Source: Patella vulgata
Lineage: Eukaryota > Mollusca > Gastropoda > Patellidae
DNA length: 64,000 nucleotides
Assembly (NCBI RefSeq): GCF_932274485.2
Contig: NC_065883.2
Location: forward strand, 18,970,222-19,034,221
Direction: 5' to 3'
Shown: piece after piece, positions 37,901 to 46,138 of the stretch
How positions within the stretch are numbered: the stretch's first letter is position 1
Layout: each line of letters starts with the position of its first letter
Notes under the pieces: model-generated
What the model was told of the DNA's origin: nothing
Databases searched by the model: none
Seen by the model: the letters and a program-made list of their open reading frames with translations, nothing else
Made by a program: the position numbers and the translations under genes

Positions 37901-39720
37901 GTCGAGAGGGCGTTAAACCTTATTTATCTCTCTTCCCTAAATGGCCTAGTTTGTGTCGAGTGGACGTTAAATCCCATTTCTCTCTCTAAGTATTTCTTCT
38001 TTTTAAGATCCTTGATATAATCCAAGACATGTGACGATGAATATGAAAGCTTTCATATCTGCCTTGCAGATCTAGTTATTATTACTACAGCTAATTTATT
38101 TTTCAGTCCTTCATGTAGCAATAATATGTTCGTTGTTAAAACATTGTACGATTTATTGCAACAGAAGTCTTACGAAAATAGTTAAAATGACACGTGAACA
38201 TTTTAAAAGATTACAAACAATAACGAAAATAGCTTGGATAACAATTCTATAAATTTCTATTCATTTAAGAGCAGGGCCCTATTCAATAGGTGCCATAATG
38301 CGCAGCCATGGATGACATATTACATAAAGAAGCATGCTTAATTGAGAATACTATTTATGTTATTAATATATATTATACCTCTGAATGCTGGACAGATATC
38401 CCACACATCGTATGTACTTTTACCAGAAAACTGACCAATTGACAGTTCCAAAAATGATAGTGGAAACGCCAATAAAAACATAAATATGGCGTACGGAATA
38501 AGGAATACCGCTGAAAAAAAAAGAAACAATCGAAACTGTACAATAGAACAGTAAATCCAAACATAAAAATTGTTTAGCAAAAACGAGCGATCAAATTAGT
38601 TATGGGGGTTTTGGGCGTCGGAAAGGGCATGCTTACTATTTCTACAGCACCTGTTAATTTATGGATATTTTCATATATTCCAATTTGATTAATATGTATT
38701 GTCACGAATTTGCATTTGTAAAACTTTGGTCCTTAAGACCATATTGTATCTTTAACTAATTATTGGTTCACACTTGAGGGGTTGGATGGCCGAATGGTTA
38801 GTACGTGCGCGCTATATCATAAGGTCTGCCATTTAGTCAACTGGCGTGGTTTCGATTCCCCGGTTGTACGTGACAAGGAGTAGGGTCGCCTTCCAACCTC
38901 ATGGGTTTTCTCCGGGTCCTCCGGTTTCCTCCCACTGCTAAAAGATGCCTATGCGCTAGCGAATTATTGAAATAAAATTGAACCATGTGTTAGTCCCGAA
39001 ATGACCTAGTTTGTGTCGAGTGGACGTTAAACCTCCTCCCTCTCTCTCTCTCTCTGGTTCACACTTTCTATAGAGTCAAATCCTACGTACTAATGAAAGT
39101 GATTGACATGTTTATATATATAAAAACAGTGATATTTTTGTAAAATCCTTACCATTGTCAAAATATCCATCAAATTCTATCTGTTTATGACACGTGTTTG
39201 GTAGACCAGTTAAGGTAATGTTCTCCGCCCCGACCAATCCCGCCCCTCCCTCGGTCCTGGGAGAATGGGGGTGTTTATTCCATATTTTGAAAGGAAATTG
39301 ACGCCAGGGTCAGTATATGGCGTACAGAAATAAGGGGCTTATAAAAGCGGGTGTTGAGCGAAATTGGTCAGAACTCACCCAGATATTCCTAGCAGCTATC
39401 ATCTATACCTTATTAAGAACGATAAACATAGACGCCTTGCAAGCAGTTTAATAATAAAGCTGTAGAAACGAACTAACCTGTAGTTTTATTTACGATCACT
39501 AAAGTATACGTTTTATATTCGGTGTATTGTATATGGGACATGACAAAAAATATAAATGATACCAACCTCCACCGTTCAAAGCACATAGGTACGGAAATCT
39601 CCAAATATTACCCAATCCTACACTATATCCTATAAGGGACAGTAAAAACTCGAATTTACTCTTCCACTTCAACCTGTCAGGTTTGGTTTGTACCATAGCT
39701 ACCCTCTGTTTTTCACACAT
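16935..39720 (-). CDS. SLC6 family Na+/Cl--dependent transporter, paralogue 2 (complete)
   Basis: Complete 13-exon SLC6 gene. Exons: 39567-39720, 38379-38510, 26795-27134, 26056-26188, 25503-25637, 23902-24005, 23146-23270, 22917-23029, 22412-22543, 20758-20857, 18179-18279, 17612-17779 and 16935-17039. They total 1842 nt, so 613 aa, usual for the family. The start is the ATG giving [10 protein letters not shown]; a GTG 15 nt upstream only lengthens the open frame. The twelve-TM layout is intact, from [14 protein letters not shown] (TM1) to the C-terminal exon with the family motif WGPA ([10 protein letters not shown]). TM10 has QLVDWY, followed by [14 protein letters not shown], which resembles glycine/proline-type members. 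TM7 carries GEGTS instead of the usual Asn-containing motif. Six sequons crowd extracellular loop 2. Intron 2 is 11.2 kb, and a Tc1 derivative abuts the exon 5 donor. An AG acceptor at 39753-39754 hints at a spliced 5' UTR. Substrate unknown. Confidence 0.95.
17322..17356. repeat. (GT)n microsatellite with poly-G
   Basis: GTGTGTGTGTGTGTGT followed by about fourteen G. In intron 12 of paralogue 2. A similar poly-G lies at 44326-44340 and a poly-C at 7131-7140. Confidence 0.9.
18968..19370 (-). pseudogene. Tc1 transposase, C-terminal catalytic part
   Basis: This frame continues the transposase with [26 protein letters not shown] (second catalytic Asp) and [15 protein letters not shown] (catalytic Glu, 34 residues on). 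It ends [18 protein letters not shown], the usual Tc1 C-terminus. There is no start of its own; it is the second half of the broken transposase. Confidence 0.9.
19183..19848 (-). pseudogene. Tc1 transposase, N-terminal and first catalytic part
   Basis: Encodes the paired helix-turn-helix DNA-binding region (about residues 1-110) and the first catalytic Asp ([13 protein letters not shown]). It then leaves the family frame after RRVWRRERL. The catalytic remainder lies in another frame at 18968-19370. The family protein is usually about 340 residues; here it is split and lacks the GGI segment. Confidence 0.9.
21430..21962 (+). mobile_element. Tc1 derivative (non-autonomous), intron 9 of paralogue 2
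   Basis: Begins TACTCTTCAAAAAAAGTAGG after a TA and ends AAGAGTA before a TA; most of the right terminal repeat is deleted. On the plus strand 21721-21867 still encodes a transposase C-terminus ([30 protein letters not shown], stop). It is the inverted relative of the element at 24387-25498 and lies between exons 9 and 10. Confidence 0.82.
24387..25498 (-). mobile_element. Tc1 derivative abutting the exon 5 splice donor of paralogue 2
   Basis: Terminal repeats TACTCTTAAAAAAAGTAGGG (left) and its complement at the right end near 25470-25496, with TA flanks. The minus strand retains a decayed transposase C-terminus ([27 protein letters not shown]) around 24600-24760. Compared with the 21430 copy it carries an extra ~410-bp block (25043-25455) that looks like a solo LTR. 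The right end lies six bases inside intron 5, directly after the GTAA of the donor. Confidence 0.85.
25043..25455 (+). repeat. LTR-like solo repeat inside the Tc1 derivative
   Basis: The block is absent from the related Tc1 copy at 21430-21962, which reads straight across this point. It begins TGTTAC, has a TATA-like GGTATATAAACCC and a purine-rich 3' part. A related sequence lies on the minus strand at about 10640-11058. No internal retroelement genes are seen. The LTR identity is inferred from size, the TG start and the TATA position. Confidence 0.4.
26340..26497 (+). repeat. SINE-A, internally deleted
   Basis: Head remnant (CACGGTGGGTAACACGCTGA, CTCGCTAGCCTGGGGGTC) fused to the 3' half (TTCCCTCATAGCACACTGTA through the ACGTTAACCCTCAT tail). 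In intron 3 of paralogue 2. Confidence 0.65.
27342..27430 (-). repeat. SINE-A 3' fragment
   Basis: AATGAAATGAAATGGGGTTT and CCTACTGTTCTGCTCCGATG. In intron 2 of paralogue 2, near exon 3. Confidence 0.65.
27716..28490 (-). CDS. Unrecognised open frames in intron 2 of paralogue 2
   Basis: The minus strand is open from about 28490 to 27985 ([14 protein letters not shown] ... [14 protein letters not shown] ... [13 protein letters not shown]) and, in another frame, from about 27946 to 27716 ([20 protein letters not shown] ... [17 protein letters not shown]). I recognise no family. Part of the first frame is duplicated at 29115-29260 with amino-acid similarity kept (SGE--PTPNSK), which hints at past coding use. 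It could be a decayed gene, an unknown transposon protein or chance. No start, stop or splice signal is decisive. Confidence 0.22.
28497..28830 (-). repeat. SINE-A with a foreign internal segment
   Basis: Tail and 3' half as usual to ACACGGGACCT. Then ~57 bp (28692-28748) copy the 11632-11682 junction (SINE-B head plus spacer), and the SINE-A body resumes at CCGTCCCATCCGAACGACTA. Opposed head-to-head to 28830-29112. Confidence 0.7.
28830..29112 (+). repeat. SINE-A, nearly full length, head-to-head partner
   Basis: From GATCCTTGCATTGGCCGAGA through GGTTTCCCCTTTTCAGTGGT to GAGCAGAACAGTAG and the CATTTCATTTC tail. With 28497-28830 it makes an inverted pair interrupting a duplicated sequence (28230-29260). 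Confidence 0.7.
29115..29465. repeat. Second copy of the 28230-28440 sequence
   Basis: GAATTGGGGGTTGGTAACTC, TCTCCCGAAACTACTTCGG and CAGCGACACAAATCAGTGCT match 28268-28425. Together with 28430-28496 it forms a tandem duplicate split by the SINE-A pair at 28497-29112. Nothing further is seen to 29465. Confidence 0.55.
29470..30920. other. Intron 2 of paralogue 2, no recognised feature
   Basis: No motif-bearing frame. A few moderately GC-rich stretches (30530-30680) but nothing assignable. Confidence 0.5.
30925..31186 (-). repeat. SINE-B, near full length
   Basis: GAGAGAGAAATGGGGTTTAA, ACTCGACACAAACTAGGTTA, CGGAGAAAACCCACCAGG and ACGTGCTAACCATTCGACCA: SINE-B on the minus strand. In intron 2 of paralogue 2, just before the ATACGCCCACAT element. 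Confidence 0.72.
31284..32058 (+). mobile_element. Repeat element bounded by ATACGCCCACAT inverted repeats
   Basis: Starts ATACGCCCACAT and ends with its complement ATGTGGGCGTAT. Inside are several ~130-200-bp units sharing GGGGCCATAATC, AAGGAACC-GAGATCTTAGG, AAGTTTCATCAAATCGGATA and TGTGACCTCTAGAGTGTCC. A GGACGGACGATCGGACAGG tract precedes the right end. No coding capacity. It lies in intron 2 of paralogue 2. Confidence 0.65.
32060..34450. other. Intron 2 of paralogue 2, unassigned
   Basis: Unique-looking AT-rich sequence. Two similar passages (32430-32700 and 32740-32960) share GATTTTT-ACAAAA and GATGGTCATTTG blocks, perhaps an old duplication. No gene is supported. Confidence 0.45.
34455..34790 (-). 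repeat. SINE-A, near full length
   Basis: Tail GAAATGAAATGGAGTTTAAC, TACTGTTCTGCTCCGATTTA, CCGGAAAATCCCGGCCAATG, B-box GTGATCGAACGCGGGACC and A-box complement TTACTTACTGCGCAACC. Diverged, so an older copy. Confidence 0.72.
35690..36670 (+). mobile_element. LINE (CR1/L2-like) reverse-transcriptase fragment, interrupted by a MITE
   Basis: In intron 2 of paralogue 2, antisense to the gene. Translation shows decayed reverse-transcriptase motifs in order: [15 protein letters not shown] (compare the family AFDTINHDILL), then after a 268-bp insertion VKRGIPQG and VLGPV, LADDTQ (the catalytic Asp pair), and [11 protein letters not shown] (family SRLDYCNSLL). Several stops and shifts make it inactive. 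A second, shorter copy lies at 13770-13975. Confidence 0.75.
35885..36152. mobile_element. TTAA-flanked MITE, copy 2 (inside a LINE)
   Basis: TTAA followed by AGTTGCATTATGTAAGAGCT, ending ATCTTACATAATGCATCC then TTAA; 268 bp. It interrupts the LINE reverse-transcriptase fragment, and the related LINE at 13770 lacks it. Confidence 0.72.
36959..37065. repeat. 18-bp minisatellite
   Basis: About six units of ACAGAATATATGTATTCT, each itself palindromic. The apparent RIYVFY protein is only the repeat translated. Confidence 0.9.
37100..37260 (+). repeat. Right-end fragment of a tandem-unit element
   Basis: Holds GGACCAAAGGACCGACGACT followed by TTTGGGCGTACGAAAATAG, the type of terminus seen at 32020-32058 and 60240-60290. 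Only the last unit is recognisable. Confidence 0.35.
37596..37812 (+). repeat. SINE-A, internally deleted
   Basis: GGTTAGCACGTG, GGATTTTCCAGCATGGTTTC, AGTCGTTCGGATGGGACGAC, ATCCTTTGGCAGTTGGCATT and the GGGCGTTAAACTCCATTTC tail. The CATACAGTG segment is missing. Its start resembles a SINE-B head. Confidence 0.6.
37840..37988 (+). repeat. SINE-B 3' fragment with duplicated tail
   Basis: ACTCCCGAAATGACCTAGTT, TTGTGTCGAGAGGGCGTTAA, then a second TGGCCTAGTTTGTGTCGAGT and GGACGTTAAATCCCATTTC. The tail module occurs twice. Confidence 0.6.
38776..39055 (+). repeat. SINE-B, full length with target duplication
   Basis: Flanked by GGTTCACACTT (38765-38775, 39056-39066). Head GGATGGCCGAATGGTTAGTA, B box GGTTTCGATTCC, GGGTTTTCTCCGGGTCCTCC, and a (TC)n tail after GGACGTTAAACC. 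In intron 1 of paralogue 2. A useful family reference. Confidence 0.88.
39110..39480 (+). repeat. Possible solo LTR in intron 1 of paralogue 2
   Basis: Holds CTTATAAAAGCGGGTGTTGA (TATA-like) and later AATAATAAAGC (poly-A-signal-like), in an order typical of an LTR, but no clean ends or target duplication. A promoter for another transcript is an alternative. Confidence 0.25.
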
Positions 39721-40195
39721 GTTATCTGTTCCCACGCTCTAAATTTTCTGATCTGAAAATAGTTTATCGTTGTGAAATGTTGATGGTCCCAGTCGCTATA
39801 TGATATAAATGGCTACTCGTCAATGCGTGACTATTTTTCATAAAGCGTGTCCAAGGGCCACTTGCGCATATCCTAGCTTGTGTAGATTACATCTGCTTTA
39901 TCACCAAATAATACATTCTACAGTAGATATCGGTTGTGTGATATGAATTTGATTTTATTTTCAAAGAACAGTTCATTTCTTATTAAAAGTACCTTTTTTT
40001 AATATTAAAAATGAACTATTGTTATTCAATTGACCTTGATGGAAACACTGGGTCAATATAAAGGACTTTGCAATGGTTGAATTGCTGTCAAAAAATGATG
40101 TATCACTACGCCATAATGTTCAGTAAAAGTTAAATCTACAGCAAAGAATTATATTTATCTATTTGTGCATGTAAGAAGGGATTGGGTGATAAATA

Positions 40196-40299
40196 AAATC
40201 TCCTACTCGTCTTTTTTGATATCAAAAAATATCAACACTCGTTGATAAAGTAAAAAAAAAACTCGGCAGAGTCTCGTTTTTTGTTACTTTATAACTTGT
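40196..40299. repeat. Truncated tandem copy of the palindromic MITE
   Basis: Repeats AATCTCCTAC-CGTCTTTTTT, TATCAACACTCGTTGATAAA and CGGCAGAGTCTCG of the adjacent unit but stops before the second arm, so it cannot form the full hairpin. Confidence 0.65.
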
Positions 40300-40471
40300 G
40301 TTTAGTTAATAGAGAATCTCCTACCAGTCTCTTTTGATATCAAAAAATATCAACACTCGTTGATAAAGTAAAAAAAAACTCGGCAGAGTCTCGTTTTTTG
40401 TTACTTTATAACTTGTGTTGATATTTTTTGATATTAAAAGAGACTGGTAGGAGATTCTCTATTTACTAAAC
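40300..40471. mobile_element. 172-bp palindromic MITE (near-perfect hairpin)
   Basis: The left half runs GTTTAGTTAATAGAGAATCT and so on; the right half is its complement to ATTTACTAAAC. Almost the whole unit pairs with itself around a short loop near ACTCGGCAGAGTCTCG. A left-truncated copy of the same sequence (40196-40299) precedes it directly. Confidence 0.75.
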
Positions 40472-40593
40472 AGTGCTACAGTGACATTTATCCATATCAA
40501 AGAATACAAATGATCAATTCAACTTTTTGTTTCAAACTCTATGTAAGAAAGTTGATTGCTGAATGTTTTGACACTCGATAACATTGATTCTAA

Positions 40594-40917
40594 TTAAACA
40601 TACATTATCTAAATTATTAATTAGACATTAATTAACTTATCCAGACCATAATCCACTCTCGATGACAACGCTAGCCTGTGATATTTACTGGATTAATATC
40701 CGATTTGCCACTCAACTTCCATTCATGATTTAATCATAAAATGAATAATCGTACCGATTGTAGTAATGGTGATCGAGACTAGGCCATAAATGCAATCGCT
40801 AAAATCTCGGTTCAGAGTGGATCAATTTTCAGCAAATTCCCGTTTCATTATTTAGTTTTTAACTATTATAGAAAGAACTGCCAGTTCTTTATCTAATCGT
40901 CCATAATGTATCTTTAA
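40594..40917. mobile_element. TTAA-flanked MITE, copy 3
   Basis: TTAA-ACATACATTATCTAAATT at the left and CCATAATGTATC-TTTAA at the right; 324 bp. The body shares CCAGACCATAATCCACTCTC and TAACTATTATAGAAAGAACTG with the family. Intergenic. Confidence 0.65.
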
Positions 40918-41349
40918 GTAATTTCCCCTTTTACACACTTTTGTATGGTATTTTCTGCAAAATTGGGGTTAAGGACCAAGAAATATGCGGACATAATTAT
41001 GAAAATCCTTTAATGGTCAACACTCTTCAATAGTTTAATATATAATAAGCAGCCAAGGAAACGTCATGTTGGTATGTTAATCTGAAAGACGCATTGCATA
41101 AAACGTGCCAAATGTTTTTATTGTATATTTGTGACAACATCTCCAACTTTACCTGAGCAATAAGGCTCCTTCCCAAACAGACAATTGAACCCAAGAAATG
41201 TTCTCAAAAACGCAACCTGACTTCTGACATGGTAATGTGTGAACCATGATTTTCATGTAACTCATGCTGCACGTGCTCTTCGCCGGGACCAGCCCTATAA
41301 AATGCACCCCCATACCTGGTTGAATCATTCACACTACAACGTCAGCAGC

Positions 41350-42130
41350 ATGCCACGACTCACGACAGCTCAGAGGAACCAGGCGCTTGTAAGACTCGAC
41401 GCTGGCCACACTGCCCAAGCCGTTGCCAATCACTTCCAGGTCAATGTTAGGACCATCTACAGGCTTCAGCAACGCTTTCGGGCCACCAACACAACGATTG
41501 ATCTCCCCCGAACTGGTAGACCAAGGGTTACCATAAGGCGACAAGACCGCCATGTTGTGCGCCAGCACGCGCAGAATCCCTTCACACAGGCATCTGAGAC
41601 AGCACGTCAGCCATCAGTACCGATACAGTGCGCCGACGTCTTACCAGAGAGAACATCCATTGCCGTAGACCTTACCGTGGACCTATCCTCACCCTCGCCA
41701 TCGACATGAACGTCTACAGTTAGCCCAACAACACCAGAACTGGTGACACAGGCAATGTGGTGTTCCAAAATCTTGGTCCAGGGAGAGGAGGCGGCATCAC
41801 AGCAGTGCACTTCATCCATCAAGCTCTCAGACCCCACGTCATACCACATTTTGCACGTCATCGAAACAATGTTTTCCAGCATGACAACGCCCGTACACCG
41901 CCAGAGTTACTCCTTAGTCCGGACTTAAACCCGATTGAACATCTTTGGGATGAAATTCAGAGGAGACTTAATAACGTCGTACCGAGACGAAACGCAGCCG
42001 ATGGATTGCGCCAGGCTTTCTGAGAGTGTGGTTCCAGGTGCCAATGGCGTTCATCAATCGTCTGGTCTACTCCAAGTACATACGTTGCGCTGCTGTTATT
42101 GACACTTGCGGTGGACACGCCAGATACTGA
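41350..42130 (+). pseudogene. Tc1/mariner transposase remnant
   Basis: Intergenic between SLC6 paralogues 2 and 3. It starts MPRLTTAQRNQALVRLDAGH with a helix-turn-helix (TAQAVANHFQVNVRTIYRLQ) and the linker PRTGRPRVT. The middle is missing. The catalytic part resumes with GGGITAVHFIHQALRPHVIP, then FQHDNAR and LLSPDLNPIEHLWDEIQ, and in a shifted frame ends CAAVIDTCGGHARY followed by a stop at 42128-42130. The stretch between the second Asp and the Glu is shortened. It comes from a different Tc1 lineage than 18752-20143. No terminal repeats could be matched around it. Confidence 0.85.
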
Positions 42131-42582
42131 TGTATAGACTGTGTACAGAATCTAAACCTTCTCGTAATGTCTTGGAATTGTGATGCATTAATCACTAATG
42201 TGTCAACATACATACTGTTCACAAAAAATTGCTTTGATCCATTTAGTAAGTCGTATTCTAGGATGATTTGATTAAAGTGCCTCTCTGATTTTGAAATCGT
42301 ACTGACGTTTTTTTTTTTGCTGTAAGTATAGATTAAGATCATCAGGATGTTCAAAAAATGTTACAGTCTAAGAAATGTCATAGATTTTAACATTGAAGTC
42401 ACTAGGGAGAGAATAACTAGTCTTGAATCCTGATGTAACAGGGTAACACAACCCTTCTAAATTAGTTTTTAAGTCAAAGGTCGGGTCCAGGAAGGGTAAA
42501 TTTAACCGGCGTATACACAGATCGTCGTGACAGACTTGTACTGTACCGACCTACATGTACTCACATATTTGTCCCCCGCCTT

Positions 42583-43932
42583 TCGAAGAAAGCAGGGGAC
42601 TATTAAAATGGGTTCGTCCGTCTGTCTGTCTGTCTGTCCGTCACACATTTTGGGACACAATAACTTTCCTTCTAATTGACCTAGAATGTTCAAACTTGGT
42701 GTAGGTGTTTATTAGGTGAATGCCTTGATGGAGTTCGAAGATGAGCATTTTCTGCTTAGGGTAAGCAGAGATAAGCAATTTGATTGGTTGATGCTTTGGG
42801 ACACGATAACTTTAGTTCTAATTAAGTGAGAGTGATGAAACTTGGTGTATAGTTGTATTACATCAATACCTTGACTAAGTTCGATAATGAGCATTTTCTG
42901 CTCAGGGTAAGCAGAGCGATAAGCAATTTGATTGGCCGAGACTTTGGAACACAATAACTCTCCTTCTAATTGAGCTAAAAATGTTCAAACTTGGTGTAGG
43001 TGTTTATTAGGTCAATGCCTTGATGGCGTGTGAAGATGAGGATTTTCTGCCTAGGGTAAATAGAGATAAGCGATTTGATTGGTTGATGCTTTGGGACACG
43101 ATAACTTTATTTCCAATTAAGTGAGAGTGATGAAACTTGGTGTATAGTTTCATTACATCAATACCTTGACTAAGTTCGATATTGAGCATTTTCTGCTCAG
43201 TGTAAGCAGAGCGATAAGCAATTTGATTGGCCGAGACTTTGGAACACAATAACTCTCCTTCTAATTGAGCTAGAATGTTCACACTTGGTGTAGGTGTTTA
43301 TGAGGTCAATGCCTTGATAGAGTGCGAAGATGAGCATTTTCTGCTTATGGTAAGTAGAGATAGGCAATTTGATTGGTTGATGCTTTGGGACACGATAACT
43401 TTAGTTCTAATTAAGTGAGAGTGATGAAACTTGGTGTATAGTTTTATTACATCAATACCTTGACTAAGTTCGATGATGAGAATTGTCTGCTTAGGCTAAG
43501 GAGCAATAAGCATTTTGATTGGTCAAGACTTTCGAACATAACGACTCTGCTTTTAATTGAGGTAGAATGTTTAAACTTGATGTAGATGTTCGTCTTGTCT
43601 GAGTTCAATGATTAACATATTGAGCTAAAGCTAAGCAGAGATAAACAATTTCCTTGGTCGATGCTTTGGGACAAGATAACTTTGATTCAATCTGATAGAG
43701 AGTGATGAAACTTAGTGTATAGTTGATAATCAGTTTGATTGCTCGATACTTTGTTAAAGGGACAAGATAACTTTGATTCAATCTGATAGAGAGTGATGAA
43801 ACTTAGTGTATAGTTGATAATCAGTTTGATTGCTCGATACTTTTGTTAAAAATAGATGTGCGATTAATTAATATGTGCCATCTATTTATTTGGGGATTTC
43901 GGCGGGGGACATCAGCCTCACTGTTGGCTTGT
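42583..43932 (-). mobile_element. ~1.4-kb element with internal ~280-bp tandem repeats, copy 2 (inverted)
   Basis: Reverse-complement relative of 14118-15555, with the same ends (TTCGAAGAAAGCAGGGGACT and GGCGGGGGACATCAGCCTCA) and the same alternating internal units. Beside the left end CCCCCGCCTTTC faces GAAGAAAGCAGGGG, a near-perfect hairpin. Two ~90-bp units at 43667-43755 and 43759-43848 are nearly identical, a recent local duplication. Open frames in it (for example 43007-43282) are repeats of the unit, not genes. Confidence 0.7.
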
Positions 43933-44224
43933 TCATTTATGAAAGACTGCAACCCCAGGAACAAATCCTTGACTGTAATGGAGCACTTGACACCCAACCC
44001 CTATATTTTAAAAAATCCCCGACTCCACTGGACCACTGAGTCCCATTCCCATTTCTGATATAACAAAATCATCCAGGTGGTACCTAAAACTTCCAAGTCC
44101 ATATCCAATGATTTTCTGTAGAAGAGTAGAAGTAGAGTGAGTAAGTGCTGGCTGAAAAGTTTGAAGGACAGACAGACACGCACTACGACAGTCACTTGCT
44201 TTCTTCGAATGGAGAAGAACAATA

Positions 44225-46138
44225 ATGATGTTTTTTTTCAAATTTCATTTGGAGCACAACAGGTGTAAGCCAAGGTGAAATCTTGTATCCATTGGTTGCG
44301 CTCCACTCAAACTTCCGCTTAGAGGTGGGGGGGGGGGGGGTTCCTATTATATTCGGGTCCGTTCCAGCACAACAGGGCCAGGGTATTGGATTAACAGCGA
44401 GTGTAATAACGACAATCCAAATGTACGTTTATATCTGAATTAGGAAATCTCGAAAACCCATATTTCAAAATATTACTCCCATATGAGGGACGTTTATGAT
44501 TTTTCCGCCAAAATGAGTTGAATTTGACTCCCTACCGGATTTAGCCGTCACTTTTAGGAGTGTTACCAAAGATAATTGGATTCAGAGTGTCACATTCTTA
44601 TAGAAACCACCTTCAAACCGAGTTCCGAGAGAATTATTATGTTTTAAATTTTACCTGACTAAATAAACAGAAAATGCTCCATGGAGGGCATCTCGAATAT
44701 TCCACAAGGATGATACATTAGAGGGACTCTGTGTCCATGTCAGTGCTTATATTGGGGTTTGGCTGCCGTACCAAGTGGATCTACAGGCCTATTTCCGTTA
44801 ACAACTGTATGTACTTGTAGAAAATTGTTAAGGGCCTCCACCATAGGAGATCGGAGGGGAGGGGAGGGCGTGGGGGAAGTCGTTCAACCTTAATCAAAAA
44901 AGACGAAATCATCCCCCCACCCCTCCAAAAGAAAAAAAAACAAAACACAGCAAAAATAAACCCCTACATTTAACCATTAAGGTTGGGAGTTTGTTTGACA
45001 AACACAAACTGTTTTTATTACACTTTATTTTATTAATGTTTATGTAAAATCAACACAAAACAAAGAATTATAACAATAACACTGTCTAGATCCATTGGTC
45101 TCGTTAGCACATACCCAAAATCACATTATCAAATAATTTGGTTGGTGTTATTTTGTAAATAAAATTTCTCACTAAGATGTATTTTTATATCTTGAGTTTA
45201 AGTCAAATCTTCTCTATTCGAGAAAAAACATAACACATAACATATGTTTCTTTGGTGACCATTGGGCATCTGTTATCGGTGATGCCGTTAATACTGCTCT
45301 GTGCTGTGACATAGAGCAGTATAGTCTCTATCATCCCCCAAAAATATTCTACGAATATTAGTCTGGATGCGTTGTTAACATTCGAGAACAATTGGTCATT
45401 GGCTAGATTATCCGGTCTTTTACATTAAAATAAATAAAGTCTAAAGGAGGTAACTAGTCCTAAAATAAGATGTCTACGCCCATGAAATTAATCATGTCAT
45501 TTCAGAAAATCCATTTTATTGCATTGCCAGTTCAATCCAACACTCTTAATCTTTTTTTTATTGTAAAATTTCTCTCTTCATGGGCCATATGTTTTTTTAA
45601 TTAATCCTAATTCGTCGTTAGGATTTATGTTTGTTTATGATAATGCAAGAATTATGGGATTTATTGCGGGAAGGGGTGCAACTCTTACTTGACTTGGCCA
45701 AAGATTCTGGATAATCAACCACATAAAAAAAACTCCCGTTACGCATTGGCAATGGAACTTTTCGTCAAATATTGACAACGTTCCTGAACCCTACGTACGT
45801 AATCTTACGTTACCACTTGGTAAATTCTGCCACCAACCAAAACAACGACGAAGACATGTAGTGGATAAAATGAAGGATACAGCAGCCAATTAAGTAACTG
45901 GAAAATCATTCTTAGTTGAAATAGGCACAAGTCAACTAAACTGATGTGGATTTCAAAAACGGAAGCCATATTCTATTGTCCAATAGATGATAAATCTCAG
46001 TCAATCAGAGATTTATGCTGCAATTATTGAAAACGACTATGAAGTAAAATATGAATCAAAAGAAACTATTATCATAAAAATGACTAATCATTCCAGGTCT
46101 GTATTTACAAACCATTTAATGCATAAATAGTAGAATTT
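44225..46138. other. Intergenic 3' flank of paralogue 3, no recognised feature
   Basis: AT-rich with a poly-G at 44326-44340. No coding signal; it should include the 3' UTR of paralogue 3 on the minus strand. Confidence 0.5.

Noticed and set aside
38780-38870. tRNA gene-like A and B boxes (also at 56590, 57560, 11600)
   Set aside because: They form the 5' heads of SINE-B copies with SINE bodies, tails and target duplications; the acceptor stem does not close as in a real tRNA.
39721-39735. GTG-initiated extension of paralogue 2 (MGTDN...)
   Set aside because: A GTG start is not expected in an animal gene; the ATG at 39720 aligns with the start of paralogue 1.
41329-41882. Minus-strand frames opposite the Tc1 transposase remnant
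   Set aside because: Shadows of the plus-strand transposase; no independent motif.
44158-44222. Possible third end of the ~1.4-kb element (GGACAGACAGACACGCACTA, TTGCTTTCTTCGAATGG)
   Set aside because: Only one short end-like tract with no internal units; kept as a weak resemblance.
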